Part shown: one piece after another, positions 46,263-56,752 of the stretch
Layout: each line of letters opens with the position of its first letter
How positions within the stretch are numbered: the stretch's first letter is position 1
Source of the DNA: Ryuthela nishihirai
Lineage: Eukaryota > Arthropoda > Arachnida > Araneae > Heptathelidae
Direction of reading: 5' to 3'
Length of the DNA stretch: 64,000 nucleotides
NCBI GenBank assembly: GCA_038380435.1
Contig: JAWZYU010000019.1
Span: forward strand, 34,249,801-34,313,800
Translations under genes and position numbers: made by a program
The notes under the pieces: model-generated
Databases searched by the model: none
Told to the model about the DNA's origin: nothing
The model's input: only the letters and a program-made list of their open reading frames with translations

Positions 46263-46956
46263 ATAGACTTATCCCTGCAACAACGGTGGGTTTCGTTCTC
46301 GTCCACTATGACACCGAACTTTTCCGTATCCCAAATATAGTCATAATTTTCCTGAGGCCCTTAGGTGTCAGAAGGACTCTTTTCAAATCTTTCCTCCTTC
46401 GATATATCTTTAATGCTTGTTTGAAACGATTCGGTTCTCATAAAACAATTTCACCAGCAATGCGCGATCTTTCAGGCAACTATTATTATATTAGGCAACT
46501 TTATTGGCTTTATGTCCTACTCCTTGGGATTGATATAAATTTCATACATTTGATATGCTTGCGCCACATGGTGGTTAAATTTCGCCATTACGCTTTTTGC
46601 ATAATAGTTTTCGGCACGCTTTGCAACGTGCAGATCCTGAAATATGAATGCATTCCGTAATTCTACAGCGGCCTCTGAGCAGGTGAACAATTTATTTACG
46701 ACGAACCTCTATATTCGTTATTTTTTCATCTCCGTTCTGATTAATAAATTCTCAAAAGGGGGAGGGGGGAGACTTTGCACCTCTTCTATAGACCCGGCTC
46801 TGATTTTAAACATCTGATACTCATTGACTACTGCAATGCATTGATTAAATAAATTATCAAAACTCACACAATACTTTGAGCAATGACAGTGGATCGATAC
46901 ACAAAAAACTGAAAAAAAAAAAGGAGTTTGCTATAAAAATATCTACTACCGCTTAC
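46263..46956 (-). other. Intron following LAR Ig3 exon, with further transposon relic
   Basis: Begins with the GTAAGC donor at 46956. The frame on plus 46286-46660 is antisense to minus-strand codons that may be the N-terminal part of the mariner-like relic. No FN3 exon was recognised. Confidence 0.4.
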
Positions 46957-47229
46957 CTTGAACAACAACTTGAGCAACAGCATCGATGTTTCCGAGTTTC
47001 GATGCAGCCACACATGTATAATTGGCTGATTCACGTATATTGGTTAGCGAGAGAACGTTCTTGCCAATGGGAATATCATGTTCAGGAGTTATGTCGAGGA
47101 GTCCTTTCCTCCACTTCACGTAAGGCATTGGCGATCCAACGGCAACACAAGTTATTTTCAGACCTGAACCAGGCATCACTTCATGCAGTTCCTCTGGGGG
47201 GATTGAGAAATAAGGGGGAACACGACGCA
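46957..47229 (-). CDS. Lar: LAR-type receptor tyrosine phosphatase, exon encoding Ig domain 3
   Basis: A 273-bp exon, phase 1 at both ends, bounded by a TTTCGTCACAG acceptor (47230) and a GTAAGC donor (46956). It encodes [11 protein letters not shown], then an I-set Ig domain: [15 protein letters not shown] (first Cys and core Trp), [11 protein letters not shown] and [10 protein letters not shown] (second Cys). The RRVPPxFSIPP linker and [12 protein letters not shown] are signatures of type IIa receptor phosphatases (LAR, PTPRD, PTPRS). These act at axon tips and synapses, with extracellular Ig and FN3 domains and two cytoplasmic phosphatase domains. No stop or frameshift. A decayed copy is unlikely because both splice sites and the phase match the next exon. 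Other exons are outside the window or unrecognised. Confidence 0.9.
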
Positions 47230-47366
47230 CTGTGACGAAAGAAGAAATTCAACTTTTATCTCTGATATAAACAAAGTAATAATATCAACAACATTTTGAA
47301 ACTTTAGGTTATAAATTACTGCAGTGGAGGATTGCAATGACAACTGGGTAAACTATGGGGAAATTT

Positions 47367-48122
47367 GTGTTTTTACCTCTGAGCGGCACTTTTGTTCACA
47401 CAACGAGCTGGGGCGGGGGTGGCTCAGTCGGTAGCGCGCCAGGGTCGTAATCTGCAGTTTCCAGGTTCGATTCCCATGTGGGTCAAAGTTGAGATTTATC
47501 TCCGCAAAACTTCCTGTCCTGCCCACGGTCAGTAGGGGACACCGATGGGCTTCGAAAGTCCGCCGTCCGTCGGTTGGAATGTTAAGCCGTGGTCCCGTGT
47601 GTGAGAGAGCCACACCCTGTGCACGTTAAAGAACACGCTGGATGGCCTTGATGGGAAGCTACCATCTGTCTCCTAACAGCTGTTCCAGTGGGTCTCCTCC
47701 CCAACCTTCTCTGAGCCTTCGGGGTCCTTGTGACCTGGCCATTTAGCCCATGGTGTTTAAAAAAATTGCCGCTCAGAGGTAAACCAACCCAACACAACAC
47801 AACGAGCTAAATATTTTTGCACACAATGAACTAAATGGCCAGGTTACAAAGACTCCGAGGGATCAAAGAAAGTTGGGGTTGGGAGACAGGTGGTTGCCTC
47901 CTGTAAAGGGCCATTAAGTATGTGCTTCAAGTGACAGGGCATGGAACTCCAGCACGGGGCCACGGCCTTACATCACATACGACGGACGGCGGTGTCCCCT
48001 ACTGGCCTAGAGCAGGGTGGATGGTTTTGGGAGATCAATCTCAACGCTTCCCCAGGTAAGACTCGAACCTGGGAATTTCATATTACGAGCCTGACATGCT
48101 ACCGACTGAGCTATCCCGCTTC
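47367..48122 (-). mobile_element. SINE-1 (minus) split by a SINE-1 (plus) inside the LAR intron
   Basis: The minus copy's tail is at 47367-47409 and its body and head at 47809-48122. The plus-strand full-length copy 47410-47796 sits between perfect 12-bp duplications ACACAACGAGCT (47398-47409, 47797-47808). The inner copy is in the opposite orientation, so LAR pre-mRNA contains an inverted SINE pair. Confidence 0.9.
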
Positions 48123-48792
48123 TATGCTGCAGGATCTATATATCAGAGCGTAACCAATTGCAGTATTTAAAAACAACGAAGAAGTTTTATGCTCAAGTGG
48201 GATTATTATGTGTTAATCAGAAACTAAATCTATGAACTCCAGAAAATATTCTAAAAAAAATACATCTGCGTAACTATTTCTGAATAAATTTTCCATTGAA
48301 AACATCTTTAGTTAGACAACTGCATCACTGAGGACTTTCTTTCAAACAAATTTACTCTAAAATCCTTAATATAACCACTGATAGTACAAACGGAAATATA
48401 CAAAATTTGTTGTTAATCGGTTTTGATTCTGATAAACTCATGTCATTGACATCTATGGCGGGTAAATTATAACAAGGGAATCAAACTGATTTCATAAATT
48501 ATTGGTAAAAAACGTTAACCGTTTATGCTAAACTGTCACTGTAATCTACCGCGATCGCGTTATACTGTATATTTGACTACGTATTTGGTCCTTGAGTTAA
48601 ACTTTATTGTTACTGAGGATTCGGGAATTTTTTTCTTTTTACTTATGGGGATCATGGAAATTAGGTGATGTTTCGTTGCATTTATATATTTTCTTTAAAG
48701 GGTATCTCTTCAGATAAAGTGAAGATGCAAAAGCAAGGAACTGGAAATTGCGCTTGCAGACTAATTCACGAAGTTAATCCCTCCCCCTAGGG
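48123..48792 (-). other. LAR intron sequence
   Basis: AT-rich, nothing recognised. Confidence 0.5.
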
Positions 48793-49105
48793 ACGGGTGT
48801 TGGTTCAGTCGGTATCGGCCCAGGCTCGTAATCTGTAGTTCTCAGATTTGTCGCCATTGTACTCCACCCTGACCTCGGTGACAAAAGGGTTACCGATGGC
48901 TTGAAAATCTGACGAATTTACCGTTCCCCTGTGAAAGTCAAAGAACACGCTGGATAGCCTTGAGGAGAGGCTTCCATCGGTCTCCTAACTGCTGTCCAGT
49001 GGGTCTCCTTCCCCAACCTTCTCTGAACCCTTGGAGTCTTGTGCCCTGGCTATTTTCTTCCCAGTATGAGCAAAAAAAGTGCTGCTCGGAGATAAAACAA
49101 TTCAG
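48793..49105 (+). mobile_element. SINE-1, old diverged copy
   Basis: Head GTTGGTTCAGTCGGTATCGG, a shortened 5' body, AAAGAACACGCTGGATAGCC, tail GAGCAAAAAAAGTGCTGCTC. In the LAR intron, antisense to the gene. Confidence 0.8.
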
Positions 49106-49129
49106 CTCCTTTCCTATTCCATACAGGCG

Positions 49130-49560
49130 GAGAGCTATCTTTTTAAACCCATCGGGATCCTTTTTCTCACTGAAATCAGGTTGGCGTTAATAGAGAGAAT
49201 CTCAATGCAGACAGAGTGGGGGCTCGAACATGGGAACATCAGATAATGTGACTGGCTCGCTACGAACTAAGCATCACCAATTGGGTTGTTGTACCTGGGA
49301 GCACCATTTTTGTGCTGAGAATAAGTAAATGGTAGTCATAACCCTGAGAGCTCGGAGTTAGGAAAAGGAGACACTGGGCACTTGTAAGGAGATAGATGAA
49401 AGTCCATTCAGGATGTCTTTAACTTGCACAAATTATGGCTCTCTTGCAAATGGGACCAAGGCTCTACGTCTCGTCCGTCGGATGGCCGCCTTTCCAAGTC
49501 CATCGGTTTCCTTTTCAGACTGAGGGCAAGGTGGAAGTTTAGCGAAGACAAATCAGGTCA
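49130..49560 (-). mobile_element. Two SINE-1 fragments in tandem (minus)
   Basis: 49130-49275 is the head and 5' body (GGGGCTCGAACATGGGAACA). 49280-49560 is a separate copy from tail (GTTGTACCTGGGAGCACC) to body (CCGTCGGATGGCCGCCTTTC). Both are strongly diverged. They lie within 50 bp of the LAR Ig2 exon donor. Confidence 0.75.
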
Positions 49561-49603
49561 AGAAAGAATAAATGCATCGCTATTCAGTTGAACAATGTCT
49601 CAC

Positions 49604-49714
49604 CTCTCACATATAACGTTGCTGGTCCGGATACAGCAGTGCCTTTGGAGTTCTCTGCAACACATTCATAGGTGCCTTGATCTTCTTCCTCAGCTTCCAC
49701 AATTTGCAGAGATG
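49604..49714 (-). CDS. Lar: LAR-type receptor tyrosine phosphatase, exon encoding the end of Ig domain 2
   Basis: A 111-bp exon, phase 1 at both ends, between the acceptor CTCTTTTCTAG (49715) and donor GTGAGA (49603). It encodes [20 protein letters not shown] and [16 protein letters not shown]: the F/G strands of an I-set domain with the YxC cysteine, as in LAR Ig2. Its last base plus the first two of the next exon complete a Val codon, giving the LAR-typical LYVR-V-RRVPP junction. Correct phase and a family-perfect junction make the two-exon call strong. The first half of Ig2 must lie further right, but I could not find it. Confidence 0.9.
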
Positions 49715-49745
49715 CTAGAAAAGAGATATATATATATATAAATGA
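49715..49745. repeat. TA microsatellite at the intron 3' end
   Basis: An (AT)n run of about 16 nt lies at 49726-49741, about 10 bases upstream of the LAR exon acceptor (minus strand). Confidence 0.7.
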
Positions 49746-49966
49746 CATTTAAAACAAGAAGTATTCGCAAATTATACGGAAGTCGACAAACGAGGAAATG
49801 TTTTCGCAAAATTAATCGCAGACATGAGTGGAGAAACAGCAGAGAAGTTGAGGGAAATTGATGAAGCCCATCCTACTCTTTTAGGAGTCGCCAACCCAAA
49901 CTTAGCAAAGGGCGACTTCCAAAAAAAACTCTTAAATAGCCGCAGGAAAACATCTACTGAAAAATG
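49745..49966 (+). pseudogene. Unrecognised coding remnant
   Basis: About 73 codons are open on the plus strand up to a TGA near 49966. They include EVDKRGNVFAKLIADMSGET, AEKLREIDEAHPTLLGVANP and NLAKGDFQKKLLNSRRK. Composition (amphipathic, charged, codon-balanced) is protein-like in a region otherwise AT-rich and full of stops, and antisense to LAR. No start, no splice site and no family I can name. It could be part of a gag-like or transposase protein. Confidence 0.4.
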
Positions 49967-50640
49967 AAACATACATTATTTATAATGAGAAATAAATTGA
50001 AAAAAACCCATAGTTTTGAGGAATAAAGAATATATCTTGATTGAAAAACAAAAATTTACATTTTTAATGAGCATCATGAATTGGCAAAATCGTTTAATTG
50101 GTAGAAATGAGCCAGAATCAGTATATTGATCATTTATGAGCGCACGTTCGTTTGCAATGAGCCGCTGGTTGGCCAGACATACTTTACGTATTTTGAAGGA
50201 TTAAGACAATGGCCTATTATGACATTTGGGGGGGGGGGGGACAAATGTGACTTTAAGATAGATGTTAACATTTCGACTATCTCTTTGTCACAATCGCGAT
50301 TTTTGTTCTTAACAAAAATCGCGTTTGAAAATTTTTTTGTTTTTGTTCAACTGTCTTCTTTGAGACAATAGCGAAAATTCCTGTTTTACGTAAATTCAAG
50401 TTAAAAATTTTTTTTTTGGAAGAGACTTTAAAGGGCGTGTTTAAAATGTTAAGCAGAATCCATTATTCAAGGAGGCAGACTAAGGGATGAAAATAACTAA
50501 ATCGACAACACTTTGTATAAATATTAATCACAACAGGTGATTTAAAGAATTCGGTTTGGGTGTGTGTGGTGGCGGCGATTTAAGGAATTCTTTTGTATTG
50601 AGGCATTTGATGTAATAGACTTGAAGACTAAGAAGATGAA
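49967..50640. other. AT-rich sequence with one perfect hairpin (50295-50323)
   Basis: CGCGATTTTTGTT and AACAAAAATCGCG form a perfect 13-bp stem with a CTT loop at 50295-50323. A G run of about 13 lies at 50229. No gene. Confidence 0.5.
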
Positions 50641-50653
50641 AGACCAGGTAGGG

Positions 50654-50994
50654 TTGGGTTGGGTTGTTTTACCTCTGAGCGGCACTTTTTTGCACACCAT
50701 AGGCTAAATGGCCAGGTCACATGGACCCCGAAGGCTCAGAGAAGTTTGGGGGCCCACTGGAACAGTGTCCTTGACGGGATGGTAGCCTCCCGTCAAGGCC
50801 ATCCAGCGTGTTCTTTAAAGTTCACAGGGTATGGCTCTCCCGCACACGGGGCATACCCTGTGAACGTCCATTAACGTCCTTAACGTCCCATCCGACGGGC
50901 TTAACGTCCCATAACGGGCTTAACGTCCCATCCGATGAACGGCGGCCTTTCCAAGCCCATCGGTGTCCCCTACTGACCGTGGGCAGGGCGGGGA
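50654..50994 (-). mobile_element. SINE-1, 5'-truncated copy with 11-bp target duplication and internal rearrangement
   Basis: ACCAGGTAGGG flanks it at 50643-50653 and 50995-51005. The tRNA head is missing (the copy ends at GGGCAGGGCGGGGA). At about 50845-50940, the TTAACGTCCCATCCGA block is present three times in partial form and part of the GGGCATACCCTGTGAACG block is repeated, a pattern expected from reverse-transcriptase template switching or repair synthesis. Confidence 0.88.
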
Positions 50995-51034
50995 ACCAGG
51001 TAGGGACTCATTCTTAATGAGACCCTACCTGGTT
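50994..51034. repeat. Hairpin at the SINE target site
   Basis: AACCAGGTAGGG-A-CTCATT and AATGAG-A-CCCTACCTGGTT pair around a CTT loop. The right target duplication forms part of the stem, so the SINE inserted into one arm of a pre-existing palindrome. Confidence 0.75.
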
Positions 51035-51664
51035 AGCGCACCTTATTACTAAGACCAGCGGGGAATGCCCTTCTGTAAGTGTTGTATGAAAAACCAGGAC
51101 AAACATAATATAGCTTCTAAGTTATCTCAGTCCTTCGTCAAGGGAAGTATCTCCTTCCTTTGTAAAAAAAAATATTATTAATACATCCGAAAAGTTCACA
51201 GAATATTACACCTAACTGATGAATTATCTTTAATTCCCAAAGGAAAGCTTTCACATTTGTGAGATTAATATTTCAAATATTCAAAAAGAGACACTCAACT
51301 TCTACAAACAAGCACTTCGACAACCAACTACAAGAATATAAAAAAGTTTTCTTTATGGAGTAACATAAAAACCTTTAGTAAAACGAAATGTCTAAGGACT
51401 TTGTCTCGCACTGAAGTATGTTTCTTGTTAATACGAAAAGGGGGAAATATTTGGGGAGGGAACAAAAAACTCTTCAGTGTCGTTAATTACAAAACCAATA
51501 TCACCTGGTGAGATGATGATAATTACTTGCCATATAAGTCTGAGGATCGATTAATACTTAGGTTGTGAGTTAATTCTGTGGCAAAGTTCAAAAGTTCTTG
51601 ATTTTCAAGCTTTATAATTATAAAATACGATTGAAAAAACTAATAGAAATGTTTTTCAAGCTAG
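51035..51664. other. AT-rich spacer
   Basis: No gene recognised. Confidence 0.35.
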
Positions 51665-52050
51665 AGTTTTTTGGTTGGTTTTCCTCTGAGGAGCGGTTTT
51701 TGGTACACTACGAGATATATGGTCTGGTCACAAAAGATTCCAAGGGATTAGAGAGCTGCGGAAGTGAATTCACTGGAGAGCAGTTAAGAAGACAGATGGA
51801 AGTCTAGTCAAGCCCATCCAGTGTATTCTTTAAAGTGCACAAGGTATGGATCTCCTGAACACGGATTCCAGGCTTAACGTCCCATCTGAGGGACGGCTGC
51901 CATACCAAACCGATTGGTGTCCCCTCTCTCACGGATGACAAAACGGGGTTAGCGGAGAAAACTCTTAATATAGACTTAGTTGGGAATCGAACCTGAGGAC
52001 ATCAGACTGCGATATCTGACAGGATCCCGACTGAACCAACCCCTCCCCCT
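51665..52050 (-). mobile_element. SINE-1, full-length but old copy
   Basis: All blocks are present in order (tail TTTTCCTCTGAGGAGCGG, GGCTTAACGTCCCATCTGAG, inverted B box GGAATCGAACC, head end) with many substitutions. Confidence 0.82.
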
Positions 52051-52732
52051 TTTCAAGCGAAACCATTATCACTAAAGAGAACAAAGACAAGAATTTTAAT
52101 AAATGATTTAACCCATTCAACCCCGAATTAATTTGGCATATTTAATAACTTTCTGACCACGATATTATTGTCATTTGTGCCCAAATAAACTTCAACCACG
52201 AAAAATAATGGAAATGAAAAAATAGTAAACAGAAATTAAGAACCCCCTTCCCCTTTATTAATTGAAAATTTATTATATATTCTTATATAGGAAATAGTTT
52301 TCTAAAAAAGTATGTTAAGAAGAATCAGGTATGTTAACAAAAGAAGTTTTACAGTTAATGTTCCCTTATGAGGATATGAGGGATGACAGAACTAATTTTC
52401 CTCATTAAAATACACAGAACAATTTAGAGACTTTTCGGGTTATAAGACAATTAAAACAAAGAATTTGGTAATATAGTAGTCCTTCATCTCGACTATGCAG
52501 GGAGATTGAATAATTGAAATACAGTGAAACTAAGTCAGTATTAAATCAATTAAAATAATTAATCTGAAAATGTAATTCAAACAGGTTAAAAGGAAATAAA
52601 TAACCATTATATTAAACGTTACTTAAATGCATAAGCACATTTTTTAGCAATTTGGGCAATAATCTTTCCAGTTTCTAACGAGCTAAGTTATTTCTAAATA
52701 TTGCAGCCTCCATAACATTTTATATATTGAAT
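52051..52732. other. AT-rich spacer
   Basis: No gene recognised. Confidence 0.35.
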
Positions 52733-53622
52733 TGGATTGTTTTACCTCTGGGGAGCATAGTTTTTGCACATAATGGGCAGGTCACAAGGACCCCAAGAAC
52801 TCAGATAAGGCCGGATCTAGGAAGGGGGAGGGGTCCATGGCTCCTCCTTTAAGAGTGATGGTGAGGATAATGAACGCAAAAATTATTAAACTTATGTATA
52901 TTTGATTCATTTTTCAATAGCGTGTTTAAAGACCTCTTAAAACGGAGGAGAAAATGTTATATTGTAATAGAATTCCAGTTTTTTGCTCACCTTTTACTTT
53001 TTGTCTGGGTTAAGAGAATGTTAAAGAAAAGGACCCACTGTACAGCTTTAGGAAAGAGACTGAAGCATCTGGTCAAGGCCATCCAGTGGTATTCTTTAAC
53101 GTGCACAGAGTGCCATCTGGGCCAGCGTTGAGATTTATCTCCGCTAAACCCCTACTCTGCCTCGGTTAGTGCGGGATACCAATGGGCTTAGAAACTGAAA
53201 GGCCGCCACTCATCGGATAGGACGTTAAACCGTGGTTCCGTATGCGGGAGAGTCATACCCTGTGCACGTTAAAGAACACGCTGGATAACCGTGAAGGGAG
53301 GCTACCACATGTGTCCTAATAGCTGTCCATTGGATCCCCCCCCCCAACCTTCTCTGAGCTCTAGGGGTCTTTGTAGCCTGGTTACTTAGCCCATTATGTG
53401 CAAAAAGTGCAGCTCAGAGGTAAAACGGCACAACTCTCCTAAACACGCAGTCACGATTAACGACCTATCCGACTGACGGCGGCATTTTCATGCCAATTCG
53501 TGTCCCCTTTCTGACCGAGGGAAGGTATTGGGATTAATGGAGATAAATTTCATCACTGGCACAGTTGGGGCTCGAACCTGGGAACTGTAGATTACGAGCC
53601 TGGCCCTTTAAGTATTGAACAA
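52733..53622. mobile_element. Three-layer nest: SINE-1 (minus) carrying repeat X and a SINE-1 (plus)
   Basis: Outer minus SINE-1: tail 52733-52805, middle about 53008-53110, head side about 53430-53622 (ending TAGATTACGAGCCTGGCCC). Repeat X (52806-53005; CGGATCTAGGAAGGGGGAGG, GACCTCTTAAAACGGAGGAG) splits the tail from the middle. A plus-strand, headless SINE-1 (53110-53428; CATCTGGGCCAGCGTTGAGA to GTGCAGCTCAGAGGTAAAAC) splits the middle from the head. Confidence 0.8.
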
Positions 53623-54441
53623 ATATTGTAAACAGAAATTTCAATAGATTTGAATGAGATCTTTACCTCAAACTACATTTTTCGATCAAAAGCTTAATAA
53701 GAAATTACTCAGCTCTGAATCTATCTTCCTATTGATATAACACGTGGAACGATTTCAAGTGACCCGCGAGTGTAGGATGATTATGCACAACTTTGCTCAC
53801 TGTTAGCTATAGCCCATGTGAAGCAGTGCAATGGTTCTTCAGTCATTAAGAACTTTCCCATGCTTGACTCTTCAGGAATTATGACTTAATTAATTGGAAA
53901 CCTGCTGAAAAATAAGCCGCTTAGATTCTGAAATCACCCAGGAAAGCTTTCAGTTTGAAATTCCATTAAAATACTGTATTACCACTAGCAGAAATCATTT
54001 TCCTTCCGGGGTCCTAGCATCACCTGACAGACTTGCATTCCCTGTAACTCATTTGATGGAGAAATTTTCAAAAACACAAAAATTCTGAGTTTGTGTTTCG
54101 CTTAAAGTTGTAATTTCAATATGCACACCATTGATTTCGCTACGTTTTAGGCGAGCTGCATATTCTTCTCTCATTATTTCAAAGAAAAAAATAATGCCTA
54201 AATCAATCACCGATTTTAATCACATGGTGAACTCCTTTCTAGTAGTTAAATTTGTTATTTCTGAGTAAAACGCAAAACAATCAAAGAATTTTTAATTACA
54301 CTAAATTATTTGTTGTTGAACGTTTTAAGCAACAAGGTAGGTTTTAATTCTTTTTGTATAAACACAAACTTTATAAAAGTATTAAATCTCCTGCAAGATA
54401 AAGATGACTTAGAATATATAATGAAGAAAACAAAGGAAATA
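53623..54441. other. AT-rich spacer
   Basis: No gene recognised. Confidence 0.35.
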
Positions 54442-54443
54442 TA

Positions 54444-55016
54444 CACTATATTGCAAAAAGTGTCCGGAAATTTTCATATTAAGTGAACGAATCGTCACAT
54501 TCAAATCTATCTAACTTTGAAAATAAGCTGTTTACGGTAAAACGTCACTAGACATAAATTGAAGATCTCGGTCAGAGCTCTCTAAATCTCTATTTTCTAT
54601 AATATTAATCTAATATTTAAAGAGTTATGGAAGCTGAAACCTTTAAGTGAAACTTTTGCTAGTTTTGAAAATTTACTTCAAAAAGTTAAATCACAACTGT
54701 TATAACAAGTTGTTCTCAATATAAATGCAATATTTGAATTTTGTGTAAGGATTTTTGAAGTTTTCATCAAATTGGGGGAGAAATATTTTGAAAGTATGTT
54801 ATAACATCTGTTGTTAAATATTACAGCTTTCATAACTCTTTAAATATTAGATTAATATTTTAGAAAATCGAGATTTAGAGAGCTCTGACCGAGATCTTCA
54901 ATTTATATCCAGTGACTTTTTTCCGCAAAAAGCTTATTTTCAAAGTTAGGTAGATTTGAATGTGGCTATTCGTTCACTTAACATGAAAGTGTCCGGACAC
55001 CTTTTGCAATATAGTG
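54444..55016. mobile_element. Tc1/mariner-type MITE with TIRs of about 200 bp and TA target duplication
   Basis: Termini CACTATATTGCAAAAAGTGT (plus) and the inverse of AAGTGTCCGGACACCTTTTG...TATAGTG, flanked by TA at 54442-54443 and 55017-55018. The inverted repeats extend inward through TCTAACTTTGAAAATAAGCT and GAAGATCTCGGTCAGAGCTC to about 54650 and 54810. The centre is unique and non-coding. A non-autonomous deletion derivative; the terminal sequence and TA duplication point to the Tc1/mariner superfamily. Confidence 0.9.
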
Positions 55017-55199
55017 TATGTAAAATGGAGGAAGAAAATGAATTTTGAAGAACTAAACATCATTACCTTGTTAAAAGCGATTTGCCAATGAAATTTAAGA
55101 AATCTTTCATTAAGGTTAAAATAATTACCTTTAACGACCGACGCTCTGAAGAGCCAAAGCCTATCACAATCGATCCGCGAAATGTAAAGAAGGGGAGAG

Positions 55200-55295
55200 G
55201 AAAGAGACTGGATTTCCAATGAAGTATAACATTTCTGCTTTCGTTTTACAGGTATTTAAAAAATTTCTCGGATGATGCATGAAATATAAAACATA
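55200..55295 (-). repeat. Dispersed repeat family X, copy 4
   Basis: GACTGGATTTCCAATGAAGT and TTCTGCTTTCGTTTTACAGG match 41025-41110. It abuts the decayed RTE copy. Confidence 0.5.
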
Positions 55296-56330
55296 ATGAA
55301 ATATTCACAGATATTCTGTACAATGTGATTAATTCTAATCCCATTGTTTGTAATGATAATAGAATAATTATTGGATTTAATGTTAGCCCTGTACCACAAT
55401 TTGGAAAAACTGTAATACAAAACTACACAAATCCTCAGATGTAGATGAAATCGCAGCTGTAATGGTTACAATTGGGTTAAGTGGAGTTAGTTTCTGTTGT
55501 CACATGGCTGATTGAAAAATTTTATAGTTTTTTAATGATAAAGATGTTGCTTATAAGGATTTTACTAGAGTTATTCTTATATTCAAAATAAGTGATCGTA
55601 GTTCATGCGATAATACAGGAATATCAGTCTGCTCTTTGTTAAAAGCAAAGTTCTGTGCATTATCATAATTAAATATTTCGTTGATAGTCAATTTCAGGAT
55701 GTGTAGTATGAATTCAAATGTAGTAGGACAATTTATTTTTTTAAGACATATTTTTGAGAAAAATATATAATTTCAAATGTACTTGTTTAGTTGTTTTGTA
55801 GATTTCAGAAAGGCTTTCGATTCACTTAACTGCCATACTTTGTGGTTGACTGTGAGATGGCATATGTACTGGAAAGTAAGTTAACATAATGATTACTCTT
55901 TGTAATAAAACGGAGTCGCGAGTTGGTTCAAACTTGTAGTGATTGGTTTAGCATTACTACTTGAGTTCGATAAGGCTGCATTTTGTCACCTTTTCCTTTC
56001 TGTTTGGATACTGATTATATAATGACGAGTTGATTTTAAAGGGAAGACTGGGTCCTTAGTGGGTGCGCCGGCGAGTCTGTCTGTATTTAAAGCCTTGAAA
56101 TGGGCAGAGAAATTGTAAGAAAGATGAATACGTTTAAATATCTGAGATCTGTTTTCTAGACGGATGGTTATCCTTGGAAAATCTGAAGAGAAAACAAGTA
56201 AAGGAAGCAATAAGAACGCTAAAATCAGTTTTACGGCATAGAAATATACCAATAAAAGATTTTCGTACAGTTATAGGGAGGTATTTTAACATATGGAGCA
56301 GAGACATTGACGGATTATATTTACTAATAT
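55296..56330 (+). pseudogene. Decayed RTE-clade LINE, RT region only
   Basis: Aligns in order with the intact RTE at about 17095-18290: CCCATTGTTTGTAATGATAA, GGATTTAATGTTAGCCCTGT, GATTTCAGAAAGGCTTTCGA (the Asp motif), GATTGGTTTAGCATTACTAC and CGATAAGGCTGCATTTTGTC. After about 56040 similarity is patchy (a YADD-region deletion), resuming near 56130-56330. Many frameshifts and stops. The 88-codon minus frame 55986-56252 with a hydrophobic start is a shadow of this relic. Confidence 0.85.
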
Positions 56331-56439
56331 TATTATCTAATAGCAGTCGAAATAGATTTCCGGAGAAGATGTGAACGGAAGAATGTATAAATTCAGAAAT
56401 AAAGAATTATACAGACAGCGGAAGATAATTGAGAGTGTT

Positions 56440-56752
56440 GGGTTGTTAGAACTCTGAAAGCATTTCTTTTGCACATAATAAGTTAAATGGCCAGGTCACA
56501 AGGACCCCGAAGGGCCCAGAGAATGTCAGGGGAAGGGAACCCACCCGACAGCTTTGGGAGCCAGATGGCAGCCTCCCGTCAAGCCATCCAGCGTGTTCTT
56601 TAACATGCATAGTGTATGGCTCTCCTGCACAGGGAACCATTCGACAGGTATTGGCCTTTCGAAGCCCATCGGTATCCCCTTCCTGACCGAGGTTGATGGC
56701 GGTTTAGCGACTGTATATCTCAATGCTGGAACAGGTGGGACTCCGGTACTAT
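56440..56752 (-). mobile_element. SINE-1 copy, diverged, head incomplete
   Basis: Tail GGTTGTTAGAACTCTGAAAGC, body GTTAAATGGCCAGGTCACAA, CCATCCAGCGTGTTCTTTAA, and the start of the head (GGTGGGACTCCGGTA) with the B box lost. Confidence 0.8.

Noticed and set aside
46286..46660. 124-codon plus-strand ORF, membrane-like
   Set aside because: AT-rich antisense of a transposon relic next to the LAR exon; its hydrophobicity reflects T-rich codons.
47353..47800. Minus-strand ORFs across the LAR intron
   Set aside because: They are SINE-1 sequence; the same peptides (for example LTSHPTDGG, GPRLNVPSDGRRP) recur at every SINE-1 copy.
55986..56252. Minus-strand ORF with a signal-peptide-like start (LILAFLLLPLLVFS)
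   Set aside because: Antisense to the decayed RTE reverse transcriptase region; the hydrophobic run is a by-product.
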